Below, one piece after another: positions 51,340 to 60,799 of a DNA stretch of 64,000 nucleotides; position 1 is the stretch's first letter, and every line of letters starts with the position of its first letter. Location: contig OZ037849.1 in NCBI GenBank assembly GCA_964035575.1, positions 1,054,001 to 1,118,000 of the forward strand. The letters are read 5' to 3'. The DNA comes from Rhynchopus sp. YZ270_cl-10 (lineage: Eukaryota > Euglenozoa > Diplonemea > Diplonemida > Diplonemidae). The translations under genes and the position numbers were made by a program. The notes below the pieces were generated by a model. The model searched no databases and was not told the origin of the DNA. It worked only from the letters and a program-made list of their open reading frames with translations.

Positions 51340-51760
51340 GCACTCGATGTGGAGATTAGCTTCTTCAGCTATCGTGAACATCCTGGCTAATATCTCGTTG
51401 GATACAAAATTAGAAGAGTGACCTCTTTGGATGCTGTACACCGCGGCCATATTGTCCACTAATAGTAAAATCTTTTTGTTTTAGAACATAGAGGCCATAA
51501 GCTGAACGGCTTTTGTCGCATCAAAAATTTCCTTGATGTAAATGTGCCACTCGGGGTTCTTTGTAAAAAGACCCTGAGCGACCAGTTCCCTTTCCCCTTC
51601 AAAGACTGCTGCCCAACCTTCTTGGGAGGCATCTGACCATACAGTAACACTCTGCGAAGGCCGCACCTTCTGCCAGCAATTCTTCTTAATCTCGCACATA
51701 CGCCGGGCTACCTCGGAGAGGGTAGCGGGGCAGATGTGGAGAGGTGCGTCCCACACCTCG
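51340..51760 (-). pseudogene. Fossil retroelement fragment, RNase H-like region
   Basis: On the minus strand a short stretch encodes a recognisable RNase H-like segment (VTVWSDASQEGWAAVF core) of the kind found in LTR- or DIRS-type retroelements. It is a small broken piece with at least one break and no terminal repeats or other parts nearby. Exact family and age cannot be told from so short a remnant. Confidence 0.55.
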
Positions 51761-52231
51761 GGACACTGGGCGGTGGAGCGGGCGACATCGCGGATGAAAG
51801 AGAGAGGAGAGGTAACAAAGGGGTGAACGAGTGGTTTTGTTTCAGTTTTTTTTTCTTCTTCTTCTTCGACTTGATTTACGATATGGTGTTGTGTTTGCCT
51901 GAAGTACAGAAAGTGTCGTGGAGCACAGGGGGGAAAAGAGAGGGGGAAACAAGCGGGGAGCGGGATACGCAGACGCGCGAATTTTTACGAGGGTCTCGAG
52001 CATTTTGTCAAATACTACGTGTTTACTAAAAAAATCTCTTCCCGTTTATAGCCCGACTAATACCAACTAACTTTTCAGGGAGACAAAAAAACAATCAATT
52101 CCTCCACCTTTCCCGACAAATAATACCCACCACCCTCCACACAGCATACACAAACCCAAACGATGAGATAGCACGCCACCCCCTCCTCTTCCTCCACCCT
52201 CCACCCCCCTCCCCTCCACCCCTCTCCCACT
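51761..52231. other. Spacer and leader of the TFIIIC-like gene
   Basis: GA-rich then pyrimidine-rich DNA. The last 60 bp before the ATG at 52232 are C/T-rich, as in other genes here. Confidence 0.5.
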
Positions 52232-52975
52232 ATGTCCGACACAGCCTCCACCCCACCTGCCAACCAACTACCAACGAACCCACTCTCCGAGCCTGCTACC
52301 ATCACAAACGAGGAGGGCCTCGAACAGGACGAGGCCTGGTCAGAGCAGAACGTGGTGGTGGAGCTGTTGAGCTATGAAGGGATGGCGGTGGACTTGAGTG
52401 GCGTGGACTTTCAGATTGTCGGGCTGGAGACGGAGGCACCTGTACTACGTCTCGGTGACAAGCACTACGAGGGCACGTGGCGCGAGTACGTCGGTACCGG
52501 GATCCTATTCGATGAAAACCAGAACGTCGCCGCCCTCTGCGAGAAGCGTCTCACGTTCAAGCGTGTGCTCCCGCTCCACCTCGAGGAAACGGAGAAGAAC
52601 CGTCCTATCCATAAGACCGAAGTCCAGATGGAGCCGGTGGTTGCCCCAAGGTATGATCCCCTTTTTAGAATTTATTGCAGTGCCTGCATCCGATGAACGG
52701 TGAGGTGTTTGCACTTTCTCTCTTTTCTTTTAATGCGTGGTATTGTTTTTGCTATTGTGACCTCCTCCCCTAACAGAGTGACACCACCCACGGAGCTCCC
52801 CACCACGGAGTACGAAGACCGTCACGACGCAGTTCGAGAGATGTCTCCCGATGAGGCACCTGGAGGCGTGGGCATGGGTGTCGACAGAGCGGAGATCAAG
52901 ACACGGTCACGTAAACGGGAGCGTACGAGCACGGGAGACGAGCCCGCTGACGACAAGCGGAGGAAGAAGGACTGA
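52232..52975 (+). CDS. GTF3C6: TFIIIC subunit 6-like protein (two exons)
   Basis: Exons 52232-52650 and 52777-52975 encode 205 residues. Residues about 40-115 match the TFIIIC subunit 6 / tau55-type triple-barrel domain in pattern: VVVELL, then QIVGLETEAPVLRLGD, then YEGTWREYVGTGILFDE, then a LTFKRV strand, as in human GTF3C6 (ILGIDTERPILQV, FAGEYEDTLGTCVIFEE). The role would be in the TFIIIC complex that recruits RNA polymerase III to tRNA and 5S genes in the nucleus. The second exon encodes an acidic then strongly basic tail (RSRKRERTS, DDKRRKKD), probably a nuclear localisation signal. Without splicing the frame stops within the intron at 52696. Assigned from a short domain, so orthology is likely but not certain. 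Confidence 0.75.
52651..52776 (+). other. Spliceosomal intron, 126 bp, phase 2
   Basis: 5' splice site AG|GTATGA, 3' end CTCCCCTAACAG|AG. Removal joins AG to A (Arg) and restores the frame. CTAAC directly abuts the acceptor AG, suggesting a branch site fused with the 3' splice site. The intron carries a hairpin family 3 copy at 52679-52730. Confidence 0.8.
52679..52730 (+). repeat. Hairpin family 3 copy inside an intron
   Basis: AGTGCCTGCATCCGATGAAC, then GGTGAGGTGTTTGCACT and a T-rich tail. The outer stem AGTGC/GCACT is intact. Confidence 0.65.
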
Positions 52976-53231
52976 GATGTGCACCGACCTCGTTGGGCTT
53001 GTATTTGCATGATTAGGCCTTCCTTTAACAAGTCAAACCAGGCTTGTCAGTTAATCAGTGTTTTGTGTGTGATGTGGTGTTTGATAACTAAGTAGGGATT
53101 CTTGCGCAGAATATGTCCCATTTGTGTGGGTGTGGGGGGGCTGTGATTCACCCCTATCTGGGGAATGGGTGGGGATAATGAGAGATAGCACTGCACGTCA
53201 CAGTGTTTTTTTTTTGTTGTTGTTTGGAAAG

Positions 53232-53868
53232 CAGGGTATTAGGGTGAAAATCCAAAATCCCGGAAAAAACTGGTTTTTCTGGTTTTCTCTCCTGGGCGGC
53301 AAAAACTAGTGTTTCTGGCGAAAACCTCCACCGTTGACGGACACAGTCACCCCTTTCGAGTTTTTCGGGGGTGGGGTCAGTGTCTTATCCAGGAATCCGA
53401 TTTCAAAATATTTTTCGGCGCTGCTGACCCAGGGTAGACATTGGGAACATAGGGACTGCATTTTTTTTTGCGGAGCAAAAAAATAATATAAAATGGCGCC
53501 GCAGGCGAAAAATTTTTGAGGGTACGGTGTAAAAATCTAGCTTTTTACACCACAGAGCCACTCAAACGAACCCTTTTTTACGGAGCAAAAAATGAAAAAT
53601 GGCGCCGCAGGCAAAAAAAATTCAAGGAACAGCCATTTCCCAAAGGCACTCCCGTGGTTCAACCACGGTTCTACCAGGCGGGGAAAAAATGCGGGGAAAA
53701 AAATCGAGTCCGCCCTAATCTGGGGACGACATTTACAGAAAGGCCTGGTGAAAAGTGTCGGTTTTTTTTTCCCCTCCAGATTTCTCTGTTTTTTTTTTTT
53801 TTTTTGAAAACCAGTTTTTGGAAAAACTGGTTTTGAAAACCAGTTTTTTTAACCACCCTAATACCCTG
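53232..53868. mobile_element. hAT MITE with 8-bp target duplication
   Basis: A 637-bp element with inverted ends CAGGGTATTAGGGTG and an exact 8-bp duplication TTGGAAAG at 53224-53231 and 53869-53876. Both features are classic for hAT. The interior has two direct copies of an AAAATGGCGCCGCAGGC block (about 53492 and 53596), a GTGTAAAA/TTTTACAC hairpin and A/T-run arms with AAAACTGGTTTT near the ends. Non-coding. Confidence 0.9.
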
Positions 53869-53876
53869 TTGGAAAG

Positions 53877-54215
53877 TGGCAACTACCCACCCGCGGCGTA
53901 TTTATTACCACTGCGAGATGGTCTTGCGTTCAGATGGCTATTGTGTGGACCACTGTTGTACAAAAAATATGCCTTTTTTTGTGTTCTGGGTAGTGGGGAC
54001 GGCCGCTACGGTAGCGAACGTGGCTCTGGCGCTGCAGCCTGAGCGTAAAAAAGATATATAAAAAAAAGAACCTCCCCGTTCGATAGTGATTGTTGGCTAT
54101 CAAACATCATGTGTGCCGCACCCTCATGTGCAGGTGCTCTCTTTGCTGCTTCCCAGGTCGTTCCCCTTCTACCCTGCCCACAAAACCCTTCCCCTCAGGT
54201 AGCAGTCACTACACG
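53877..54215. other. Leader of the SNIP1-like gene
   Basis: Mixed spacer with no separate gene. TTCCCAGGTC and CCCCTCAGGT near 54150-54200 could be 3' splice sites of a 5' UTR intron, but no donor is clear. Confidence 0.4.
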
Positions 54216-55742
54216 ATGTCTGACAGACGGCGTGGGGCGAGGCGTCGGGACAGCAGCAGCAGCAGCAGCAGCAGCGATGCAGGCAGGCGAGGTGCTGTGA
54301 GGGGGTCCAGGGATAGGGACAGACGTGGTCGAGGTGACAGTGAGAGGGATGCACGGGGCGGGAGGGGTGACAGTGAGAGGGATGCACGGGGCGGGAGGGG
54401 TGACAGTGAGAGGGATGCACGGGGCGGGAGGGGTGACAGTGAGAGGGATGCACGGGGCGGGAGGGGTGACAGTGAGAGGGATGCACGGGGCGGGAGGGGT
54501 GACAGTGAGAGGGATGCACGGGGCGGGAGGGGTGACAGTGAGAGGGATGCACGGGGCGGGAGGGGTGACAGTGAGAGGGATGCACGGGGCGGGAGGGGTG
54601 ACAGTGAGAGGGATGCACGGGGCGGGAGGGGTGACAGTGAGAGGGATGCACGGGGCGGGAGGGGTGACAGTGAGAGGGATGCACGGGGCGGGAGGGGTGA
54701 CAGTGAGAGGGATGCACGGGGCGGGAGGGGTGACAGTGAGAGGGATGCACGGGGCGGGAGGGGTGACAGTGAGAGGGATGCACGGGGCGGGAGGGGTGAC
54801 AGTGAGAGGGATGCACGGGGCGGGAGGGGTGACAGTGAGAGGGATGCACGGGGCGGGAGGGGTGACAGTGAGAGGGATGCACGGGGCGGGAGGGGTGACA
54901 CTCGTAGACGTGACAATGACAGACGTGATAGCGACAGACGCGACGACAGACGTGATGATGACAGACGGCGTGACGACAGACGTGATGATGACAGACGCGA
55001 CAACAACCGACGTGATGATGACAGGCGGCGTGACGACAGACGCGACACTGACAAGGATAGACGCAACAGCGACAGGCGTGACACTGACCGCCGTGACAAC
55101 AGCGACAGACGCGACAACGACAAACGCCCCGACGACAGACGCGACAACAACGACAGACGCGTCAGCGACCGACGCGACGACAGACTCGCACCCCCTCCAC
55201 AGCAGCCCCGCCGCGGCCGCTCCCTCAGCCACTCCTCGGCGTCGTCCTCCGAGGAGGTGAAGAAGCAGTACCCCAACTACAAGACCACGGGCCTGCTGCT
55301 CCGCGACAAGGCCGTTGCTGTGCAGGGCAAGGCGCTGAAGTGGCGCGCGCCCGCAGACTTAAAGTGCAGCAAAAAGCAGTGGTCGCTTCAGGTCCTGAAG
55401 GACGGCCAGAGCCTCTCCGGGGGCGAGGCTTCACACGACCTTGGGAAGGAGGCTTCGTACCTCTTTGGCCGCGACATGGAGGTGTGCGCGATAGCCCTGG
55501 CACACCCCTCATGCTCCTCGCAGCACGCAGTCCTTGCCTTCCGCTCCGTCACCTCCAACGACGCAAACGCAAAGGTCATCCGCCCCTACCTCACTGACCT
55601 GGGCTCCACCAACGGCACCTTTGTCAACGGAACACGCCTCATTCCAAAAGAGTACACAGCCCTCAAAGACCAGGATATGATTCAGTTCGGGAACTCCTCT
55701 CGCGCATATGTCCTGCTGGATATGTCTGACATTCCGCTGTGA
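54216..55742 (+). CDS. SNIP1: SNIP1/Dawdle/Pml1-like FHA-domain splicing factor
   Basis: 508 residues from MSDRRRGARRRDSS. A Ser run (residues about 13-20) and basic region lead into 17 exact 11-residue repeats (GDSERDARGGR), then about 85 residues of Arg/Asp dipeptides (RRDSDRRDD). The last 160 residues match SNIP1: a KTTGLL start, a KKQWSLQVLKDG segment, then an FHA domain (about 410-500) with YLFGRD, HPSCSSQHA, LGSTNGTFVNG and the ending RAYVLLD. SNIP1/Pml1 belongs to the RES complex, which helps pre-mRNA splicing and nuclear retention; plant Dawdle also acts in small-RNA biogenesis. The FHA domain would bind phospho-Thr partners. The start is chosen because the upstream 42 codons are Cys-rich leader sequence. 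Confidence 0.85.
   Translation: MSDRRRGARRRDSSSSSSSSDAGRRGAVRGSRDRDRRGRGDSERDARGGRGDSERDARGGRGDSERDARGGRGDSERDARGGRGDSERDARGGRGDSERDARGGRGDSERDARGGRGDSERDARGGRGDSERDARGGRGDSERDARGGRGDSERDARGGRGDSERDARGGRGDSERDARGGRGDSERDARGGRGDSERDARGGRGDSERDARGGRGDSERDARGGRGDTRRRDNDRRDSDRRDDRRDDDRRRDDRRDDDRRDNNRRDDDRRRDDRRDTDKDRRNSDRRDTDRRDNSDRRDNDKRPDDRRDNNDRRVSDRRDDRLAPPPQQPRRGRSLSHSSASSSEEVKKQYPNYKTTGLLLRDKAVAVQGKALKWRAPADLKCSKKQWSLQVLKDGQSLSGGEASHDLGKEASYLFGRDMEVCAIALAHPSCSSQHAVLAFRSVTSNDANAKVIRPYLTDLGSTNGTFVNGTRLIPKEYTALKDQDMIQFGNSSRAYVLLDMSDIPL
54333..54893 (+). repeat. 17 perfect 33-bp tandem repeats within the SNIP1-like gene
   Basis: Seventeen apparently identical copies of a 33-bp unit beginning GGTGACAGTGAGAGGGATGC, with no substitutions, even at third positions. 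Because 33 is a multiple of three, several frames on both strands are open throughout, so the long overlapping frames here are artefacts. Confidence 0.95.
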
Positions 55743-56003
55743 TCTGGGGGGATATTTGGGGGGTCTGAAAGTTTATTTGTTCGGCCAAAAAAAAGCTACT
55801 TTTTTCCCAATAAAACCCGAAGTGCAATTATGTTCCTTACACTCTCCCTTGTGTGCAGACCAATGAGGTGCTCTGAGGTGAGCATGAAGTGCTCTCTGGG
55901 GTTGGATATCCCACGAAGCTGTGTCAGGACTGTACTTTCAACTTCTCTTTTTTTTTTAGCCACCCCAAAAAAATCAAAAAAACTGCAGGGAAAAAAAGTA
56001 AAA

Positions 56004-57434
56004 ATGATGCTCGAAGCGATACGCACTGCGGTGCTAGGGGAAGGGTATGTGCTTGGCACGACTTCGACGCTGGCCATCGCAGGACTTCCCGGGATTTTCA
56101 CGGAGCGCGCTTCGTACCTTGAAGTGGTGCTGGCGTTGTCCGGATCTTTGACAGCCTTTGAGCTTTACCTTGAGTACCGCCAGCTGAAGAAGGATCGCGA
56201 GACTGCGATTCCTGCGGAAGTTCTTGAGCTCGAGATCCTCACCCCTCAGGACAGCGACAAATTCCGCGCGAGTCAAGAATACTGCGTAGACAGACGGTGC
56301 TTCGGGATTTTCAAAACCGCGGTCTCCTTCGTCACCGACACCACCGAACTTCTCCTCGCCCCCCTCATGTACAGCTCCCTCCAACACTCCAGCTGGGCCG
56401 GCCCAGAAGGCACTCTGGGCACCTTCTGTGGCAAGCACGGCATCCCTTTCGAGCTTGCCTTTTTCTGCGCCTACCACGTTGTCCGTGGATACGTCACCAA
56501 ACCCCTCTCTATTGCATTTTCGGCATACTCGAAGTTTGTGGTGGAAGACAAGCATGGATTCAACAAGACCACCGTTGGCACCTTCTTTGGAGACATTGTG
56601 AAGAACGAGGTAGTTTCGCAGCCACTGCTTCTTGGCGTGCAGGCAGTATTTTACGCCATTCTCAAGAAGACCGGGAGGACCGCCTTCGCAAACCTCTGGG
56701 TCTTCACCCAGGTGTTACAGGTTTTCTTTCTGTGGTTCTACCCGAACTACATCCAACCTCTTTTCAACACCTTTACGGAGCTTGAAGAAGGATCACTCTT
56801 GAAGAAGGAGGTTCAGGCCCTGGCAGACCGTGTGGAATATCCTCTTTACAAAGTCTTCGTTGTGGACGCAAGCAAACGTTCTTCCCACAGCAATGCCTAC
56901 ATGTTTGGATTCGGCAGGTGGAAGCGCATTGTTCTGTTTGACACTCTGATGAAGCAGCCGCAGGAGGAGCTGCTCGCAATTCTCTCGCATGAGTTGGGAC
57001 ATTGGAAGTTGGGGCACACAACAGTGAATATGTGTATCAGTTCGGTGACGGTTGCGGTGATGTTTGGCGCGGTAGGTGCCTTTATGTACAATGATGTGGT
57101 CTGCGGTGACGTAAAACGGTCGTTCGGCTTTGCAGGGGATACGGAGGACGTGCTGTTGAGGATGGAGCTGGCAAGCACTGCGGTGATGGGCTCGCTGCTC
57201 CTCCTGGTACAGCGTGCGATGACGCATCTCTCCCGCCTCTTCGAATTCCAAGCAGACAACTTCGCTGTCGAGCTTGGATATGGAAGCGCCCTCGGCCGTG
57301 CCCTCAAATCACTTCAAGTGGACAACAAAGGCAGTCTCAACAACGACTGGCTCTGGGCCTGGTGGAACAACAGCCACCCCACCACACCAGAACGCCTTTC
57401 AGCCATCAAAGAAGCCCTCAAAAAGGGGGAATAG
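56004..57434 (+). CDS. STE24: CAAX prenyl protease 1 (Ste24/ZMPSTE24 family)
   Basis: 476 residues. An integral ER/nuclear-membrane zinc metalloprotease that removes the last three residues from farnesylated CAAX proteins. HELGH at 329-333 is the zinc motif, within the family-typical ILSHELGHWKLGH; the third ligand is the Glu in FEFQADNFA (about 414). The family blocks YRQLKKDRE near the N terminus, HGFNKTTVGTFFGD, YPLYKVFVVDASKRSSHSNAY and FDTL are all present, and several hydrophobic segments match the multi-pass fold. The start at 56004 (or 56007) gives the usual family length. An in-frame ATG at 55830 would add 58 residues, but that DNA contains CAACTTCTC plus a T run and AG, resembling the leader hairpins or an unspliced leader intron. 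Confidence 0.93.
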   Translation: MMLEAIRTAVLGEGYVLGTTSTLAIAGLPGIFTERASYLEVVLALSGSLTAFELYLEYRQLKKDRETAIPAEVLELEILTPQDSDKFRASQEYCVDRRCFGIFKTAVSFVTDTTELLLAPLMYSSLQHSSWAGPEGTLGTFCGKHGIPFELAFFCAYHVVRGYVTKPLSIAFSAYSKFVVEDKHGFNKTTVGTFFGDIVKNEVVSQPLLLGVQAVFYAILKKTGRTAFANLWVFTQVLQVFFLWFYPNYIQPLFNTFTELEEGSLLKKEVQALADRVEYPLYKVFVVDASKRSSHSNAYMFGFGRWKRIVLFDTLMKQPQEELLAILSHELGHWKLGHTTVNMCISSVTVAVMFGAVGAFMYNDVVCGDVKRSFGFAGDTEDVLLRMELASTAVMGSLLLLVQRAMTHLSRLFEFQADNFAVELGYGSALGRALKSLQVDNKGSLNNDWLWAWWNNSHPTTPERLSAIKEALKKGE

Positions 57435-57489
57435 GTTGAAGAAGAATATTGTTTTGAGAATTTTTTTTTTGGAAATTTTTTTTTTTTGA

Positions 57490-58085
57490 AGAAAATTCAG
57501 TATGTTTTTCACTTTTCTATTTTTTACTTTTATTTTATTTCTCTTTCTTGTGTGTTTGCTGAGGTTTTCTATCTGATACACAGACAGGATGTGTTGGTAT
57601 TTGTTTGGATTGGTAGCAATTATTGCACGGAATACTTTACGTATACACGGCAGCCATCAAGACCAAGACTCTTTAGGTTACTCTTCCTCCTGGTGATCAG
57701 ACATTACATCCAGTAAGGACAGAGAAAGGAATAAGAAAAAAGAAAAAAAAAACTTTTGTATTTTGTGTATTCCCGAAACAAAAAACTGAAGTAGAAGGTA
57801 CCAAATGTTCACACGAACATCGGTTTCACGATATTCACCCACCATTTAAAGGGAAATCACTGAAGATGTCCACCCTTTTGAATACAACTGTATGATTCTT
57901 AGGACTGAAACAGGGTTAATATCAGAAACCAATCTACTGAAGTTTCAACTTGTGCACGAAGCATTTTACTTTTCTTTTCTACGTTTTGCAAAACACACAA
58001 CATAAAAAGAAAGATGGGACCATTTTTGTTGATCCCTCACCATATACTATCAATTTATTGATTGCATATGATGAAAATACTTTTT
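57490..58085. repeat. 596-bp direct repeat, left copy
   Basis: Identical, as far as I can read, to 59177-59772 (offset 1687 bp), including A-run lengths. Begins AGAAAATTCAGTATG and ends ATGAAAATACTTTTT. It starts 55 bp after the STE24 stop and includes that gene's likely 3' UTR. Confidence 0.9.
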
Positions 58086-59176
58086 ATTTACAAGTGCCTC
58101 CAGACATGCTGTGAAAAACTGAGCCTCGCTTAGAGTATGTTGCGGAATGGTCTCTAGTACATTAGCCCTAAAAAGCTAAACACATAGTGCAAACTAGTTT
58201 ATATTTATAGATATATTCTACTGCTGCACTATGCTTTGTTTACTCATAATTACAAAGGAGTTAACAGAAAGTCGAAGCACACAATACAGCTGTCCTGTGA
58301 ACTTCGCACTACACCCCACCCCCTCCCTACCTCTTTGAAACAGTCAAAAAAGAAATCAAAATTAAAAAAAAAAAAAAAAAAAACAGCAGAAAAAGAGACC
58401 AAAAAAAAAAATGATATAATAACAAGGGAGAGCAAGTAGGTTATTTAAAGTAGGTTGACGACACCGAAACCCCAATAAAAAAAATGTGTCCGTTTATGGT
58501 GTCAACGTTAAAGACTACCAGAAGCAGCTCAGTGCATTCTGAAAAAAATAAGCGAGCGATTCTAGGCTATATATGTTCATGAAGCCAATGAATCTAGATA
58601 AAGGTCCTATTTCAAAGAATTCCCACAAACAAACACCACTTTTATTTTTACTTTTTTTCAGCAAACCAAATAAAAAGAAAAAAAAACTCTTTTTCACCAC
58701 TGGAAGGGACTAGACCTCGTACTTGACCCTTTCAGTGAGACGTCAGACCAATGTATTACATTGCCACACCCTGGGTAAGCTGTGCAGTCTGTAGGCCTAC
58801 TACAAAAACCGCAAAACTTTGGAAAAAAAAAAGAACGAAGATAATAGGTATATCGCAGTAGTAATTTGGTCGTGGTTTACCAATGGTAATGTCCACGACG
58901 CAGTTTATATGGTTGTACTCAACGCGTACTATGTCACTAGTGATGAGTATTTTTCTCGCAGGAGCGATTTGGTCTTGGTGGGCATCTTAGCTTTCCCATT
59001 TTTAAAGGGACAATAGCCTTGAGACTAAGACTCCAGGACACATATTAAATTGTTTGCAATGCACGTTTTGCTATCTCTTTGTACTACTCTAGTCTTTGTG
59101 TAGGTGTTTCAATACAATGGACAATGGATGATTAAACTGGTTTTAATCATTGCTTGGACGGCGAACTACTAAGTCC
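58086..59176. other. Spacer between the two direct-repeat copies
   Basis: AT-rich, with no supported gene and no protein domain in either direction. Confidence 0.5.
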
Positions 59177-59772
59177 AGAAAATTCAGTATGTTTTTCACT
59201 TTTCTATTTTTTACTTTTATTTTATTTCTCTTTCTTGTGTGTTTGCTGAGGTTTTCTATCTGATACACAGACAGGATGTGTTGGTATTTGTTTGGATTGG
59301 TAGCAATTATTGCACGGAATACTTTACGTATACACGGCAGCCATCAAGACCAAGACTCTTTAGGTTACTCTTCCTCCTGGTGATCAGACATTACATCCAG
59401 TAAGGACAGAGAAAGGAATAAGAAAAAAGAAAAAAAAAACTTTTGTATTTTGTGTATTCCCGAAACAAAAAACTGAAGTAGAAGGTACCAAATGTTCACA
59501 CGAACATCGGTTTCACGATATTCACCCACCATTTAAAGGGAAATCACTGAAGATGTCCACCCTTTTGAATACAACTGTATGATTCTTAGGACTGAAACAG
59601 GGTTAATATCAGAAACCAATCTACTGAAGTTTCAACTTGTGCACGAAGCATTTTACTTTTCTTTTCTACGTTTTGCAAAACACACAACATAAAAAGAAAG
59701 ATGGGACCATTTTTGTTGATCCCTCACCATATACTATCAATTTATTGATTGCATATGATGAAAATACTTTTT
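59177..59772. repeat. 596-bp direct repeat, right copy
   Basis: Second copy of 57490-58085. No flanking target duplication and no TG...CA ends are seen. Confidence 0.9.
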
Positions 59773-60238
59773 GAAATGAATCTGGCAGAGTCGGTAACTT
59801 CTCGGATTTCCTAGGAAATCTGCCAGCTCTTCCAGACCCCTCTGTGAATGATACAATATAAAAAATGTGGAGAGGTCTGTAAAAAAAAACGAAGGTTTTG
59901 TACGAACGTTATGGGAAGAGGTGGGGGACAAAAAATAAATACATTCGGGGCGACATTGAGTACAGATCCTGCAGTAGCAGGTGATTGTCGACACAACAAC
60001 AAAATAAAACAACGTCTGGAAAGGGGAAGGAGTTCGTCAAAATGACAACAACGTTTAGGTAGGAGCGGAGTGATTGTCGCTCCTTTTTTGGTCTCGACAC
60101 AATCCAATTTTTCAAAAGATAAAAAGTACTACAAAAAAAAGGCTTCGCCCAATATTAAGTAGACCCTCGGTACCTGCTACCAGGGTCGCTGCTTAGACAA
60201 TTTGTTGATGACGAAGCGAGACAAAACAAAGAAGACAC

Positions 60239-60290
60239 AGTGAAGCTCATCCTCGGATGTCTACACTAATACGACCAAGTTTTCAAAGAA
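60239..60290 (+). repeat. Hairpin family 4 copy
   Basis: AGTGAAGCTCATCCTCGGAT then GTCTACACTAATACGACCAA. The inner stem CATCC/GGATG is perfect. Confidence 0.6.
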
Positions 60291-60603
60291 AGAGAAATGT
60301 GTTTTTTCTGGGGAGAGTTCCTCTGTCCTTGGAGGTAAAGCCTTCTTAGGTGTTGAGGTGTTTAAACAACAAGGAAGAAAGAAAGTACCATAGCTTTTGC
60401 AAAGCGCTGATCCTCGCCTTGCAACGAAACATTATGCGAAAAAAATAAGAGAAAACTGATGAGAGTTTTTTTATTGCAAAAATTAGCAAAAAAAAACATG
60501 GGAAAGCAGGATAACATAACAGATTAAAATAACGCATTTTTTTGACCTCATTTTAGTGCGATTCACCCTCCTGCCTCTCTACCCTAAGCCCCTAAGAACC
60601 TTT

Positions 60604-60645
60604 GTTAGGTGACTCAGCCAGCAATCGAGCTTAGACCAATTTACC
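60604..60645 (+). repeat. Hairpin family 1-like copy in a gene leader
   Basis: TAGGTGACTCAGCCAGCAAT then CGAGCTTAGACCAATTTACC. A diverged relative, partly repeated at 60685-60720. Confidence 0.4.
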
Positions 60646-60799
60646 AATTTTTTTTCTTTTCCTTTATTCCCATACCCTCTCCCAAAGTGACTCAGCCAGC
60701 AATTTACCAATTTACCAATTTACCGAATTTTTCCGTTCTTTTATTGTTCTGTATCCCTCACCCCCCTCTCCAAACCCTCACCCAAAGCCCGCAAATACA

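Larger units (their letters stand above)
59773..60799. other. Spacer and leader of the 60800 gene
   Basis: AT-rich with a family 4 hairpin and, near the gene, GTGACTCAGCCAGCAAT twice (60608 and 60687) followed by repeated CAATTTAC. Confidence 0.5.

Noticed and set aside
54333-54893. CRISPR-like direct repeats
   Set aside because: Units are contiguous with no spacers and encode protein in a eukaryotic gene.
54195-55276. Three further long open frames across the 33-bp repeat array
   Set aside because: A stop-free 33-bp unit opens several frames at once. Only one frame continues into the FHA domain.
57490-59772. LTR element bounded by 596-bp direct repeats
   Set aside because: No TG...CA termini, no target duplication and no retroelement coding between the copies; a local duplication or assembly error is simpler.
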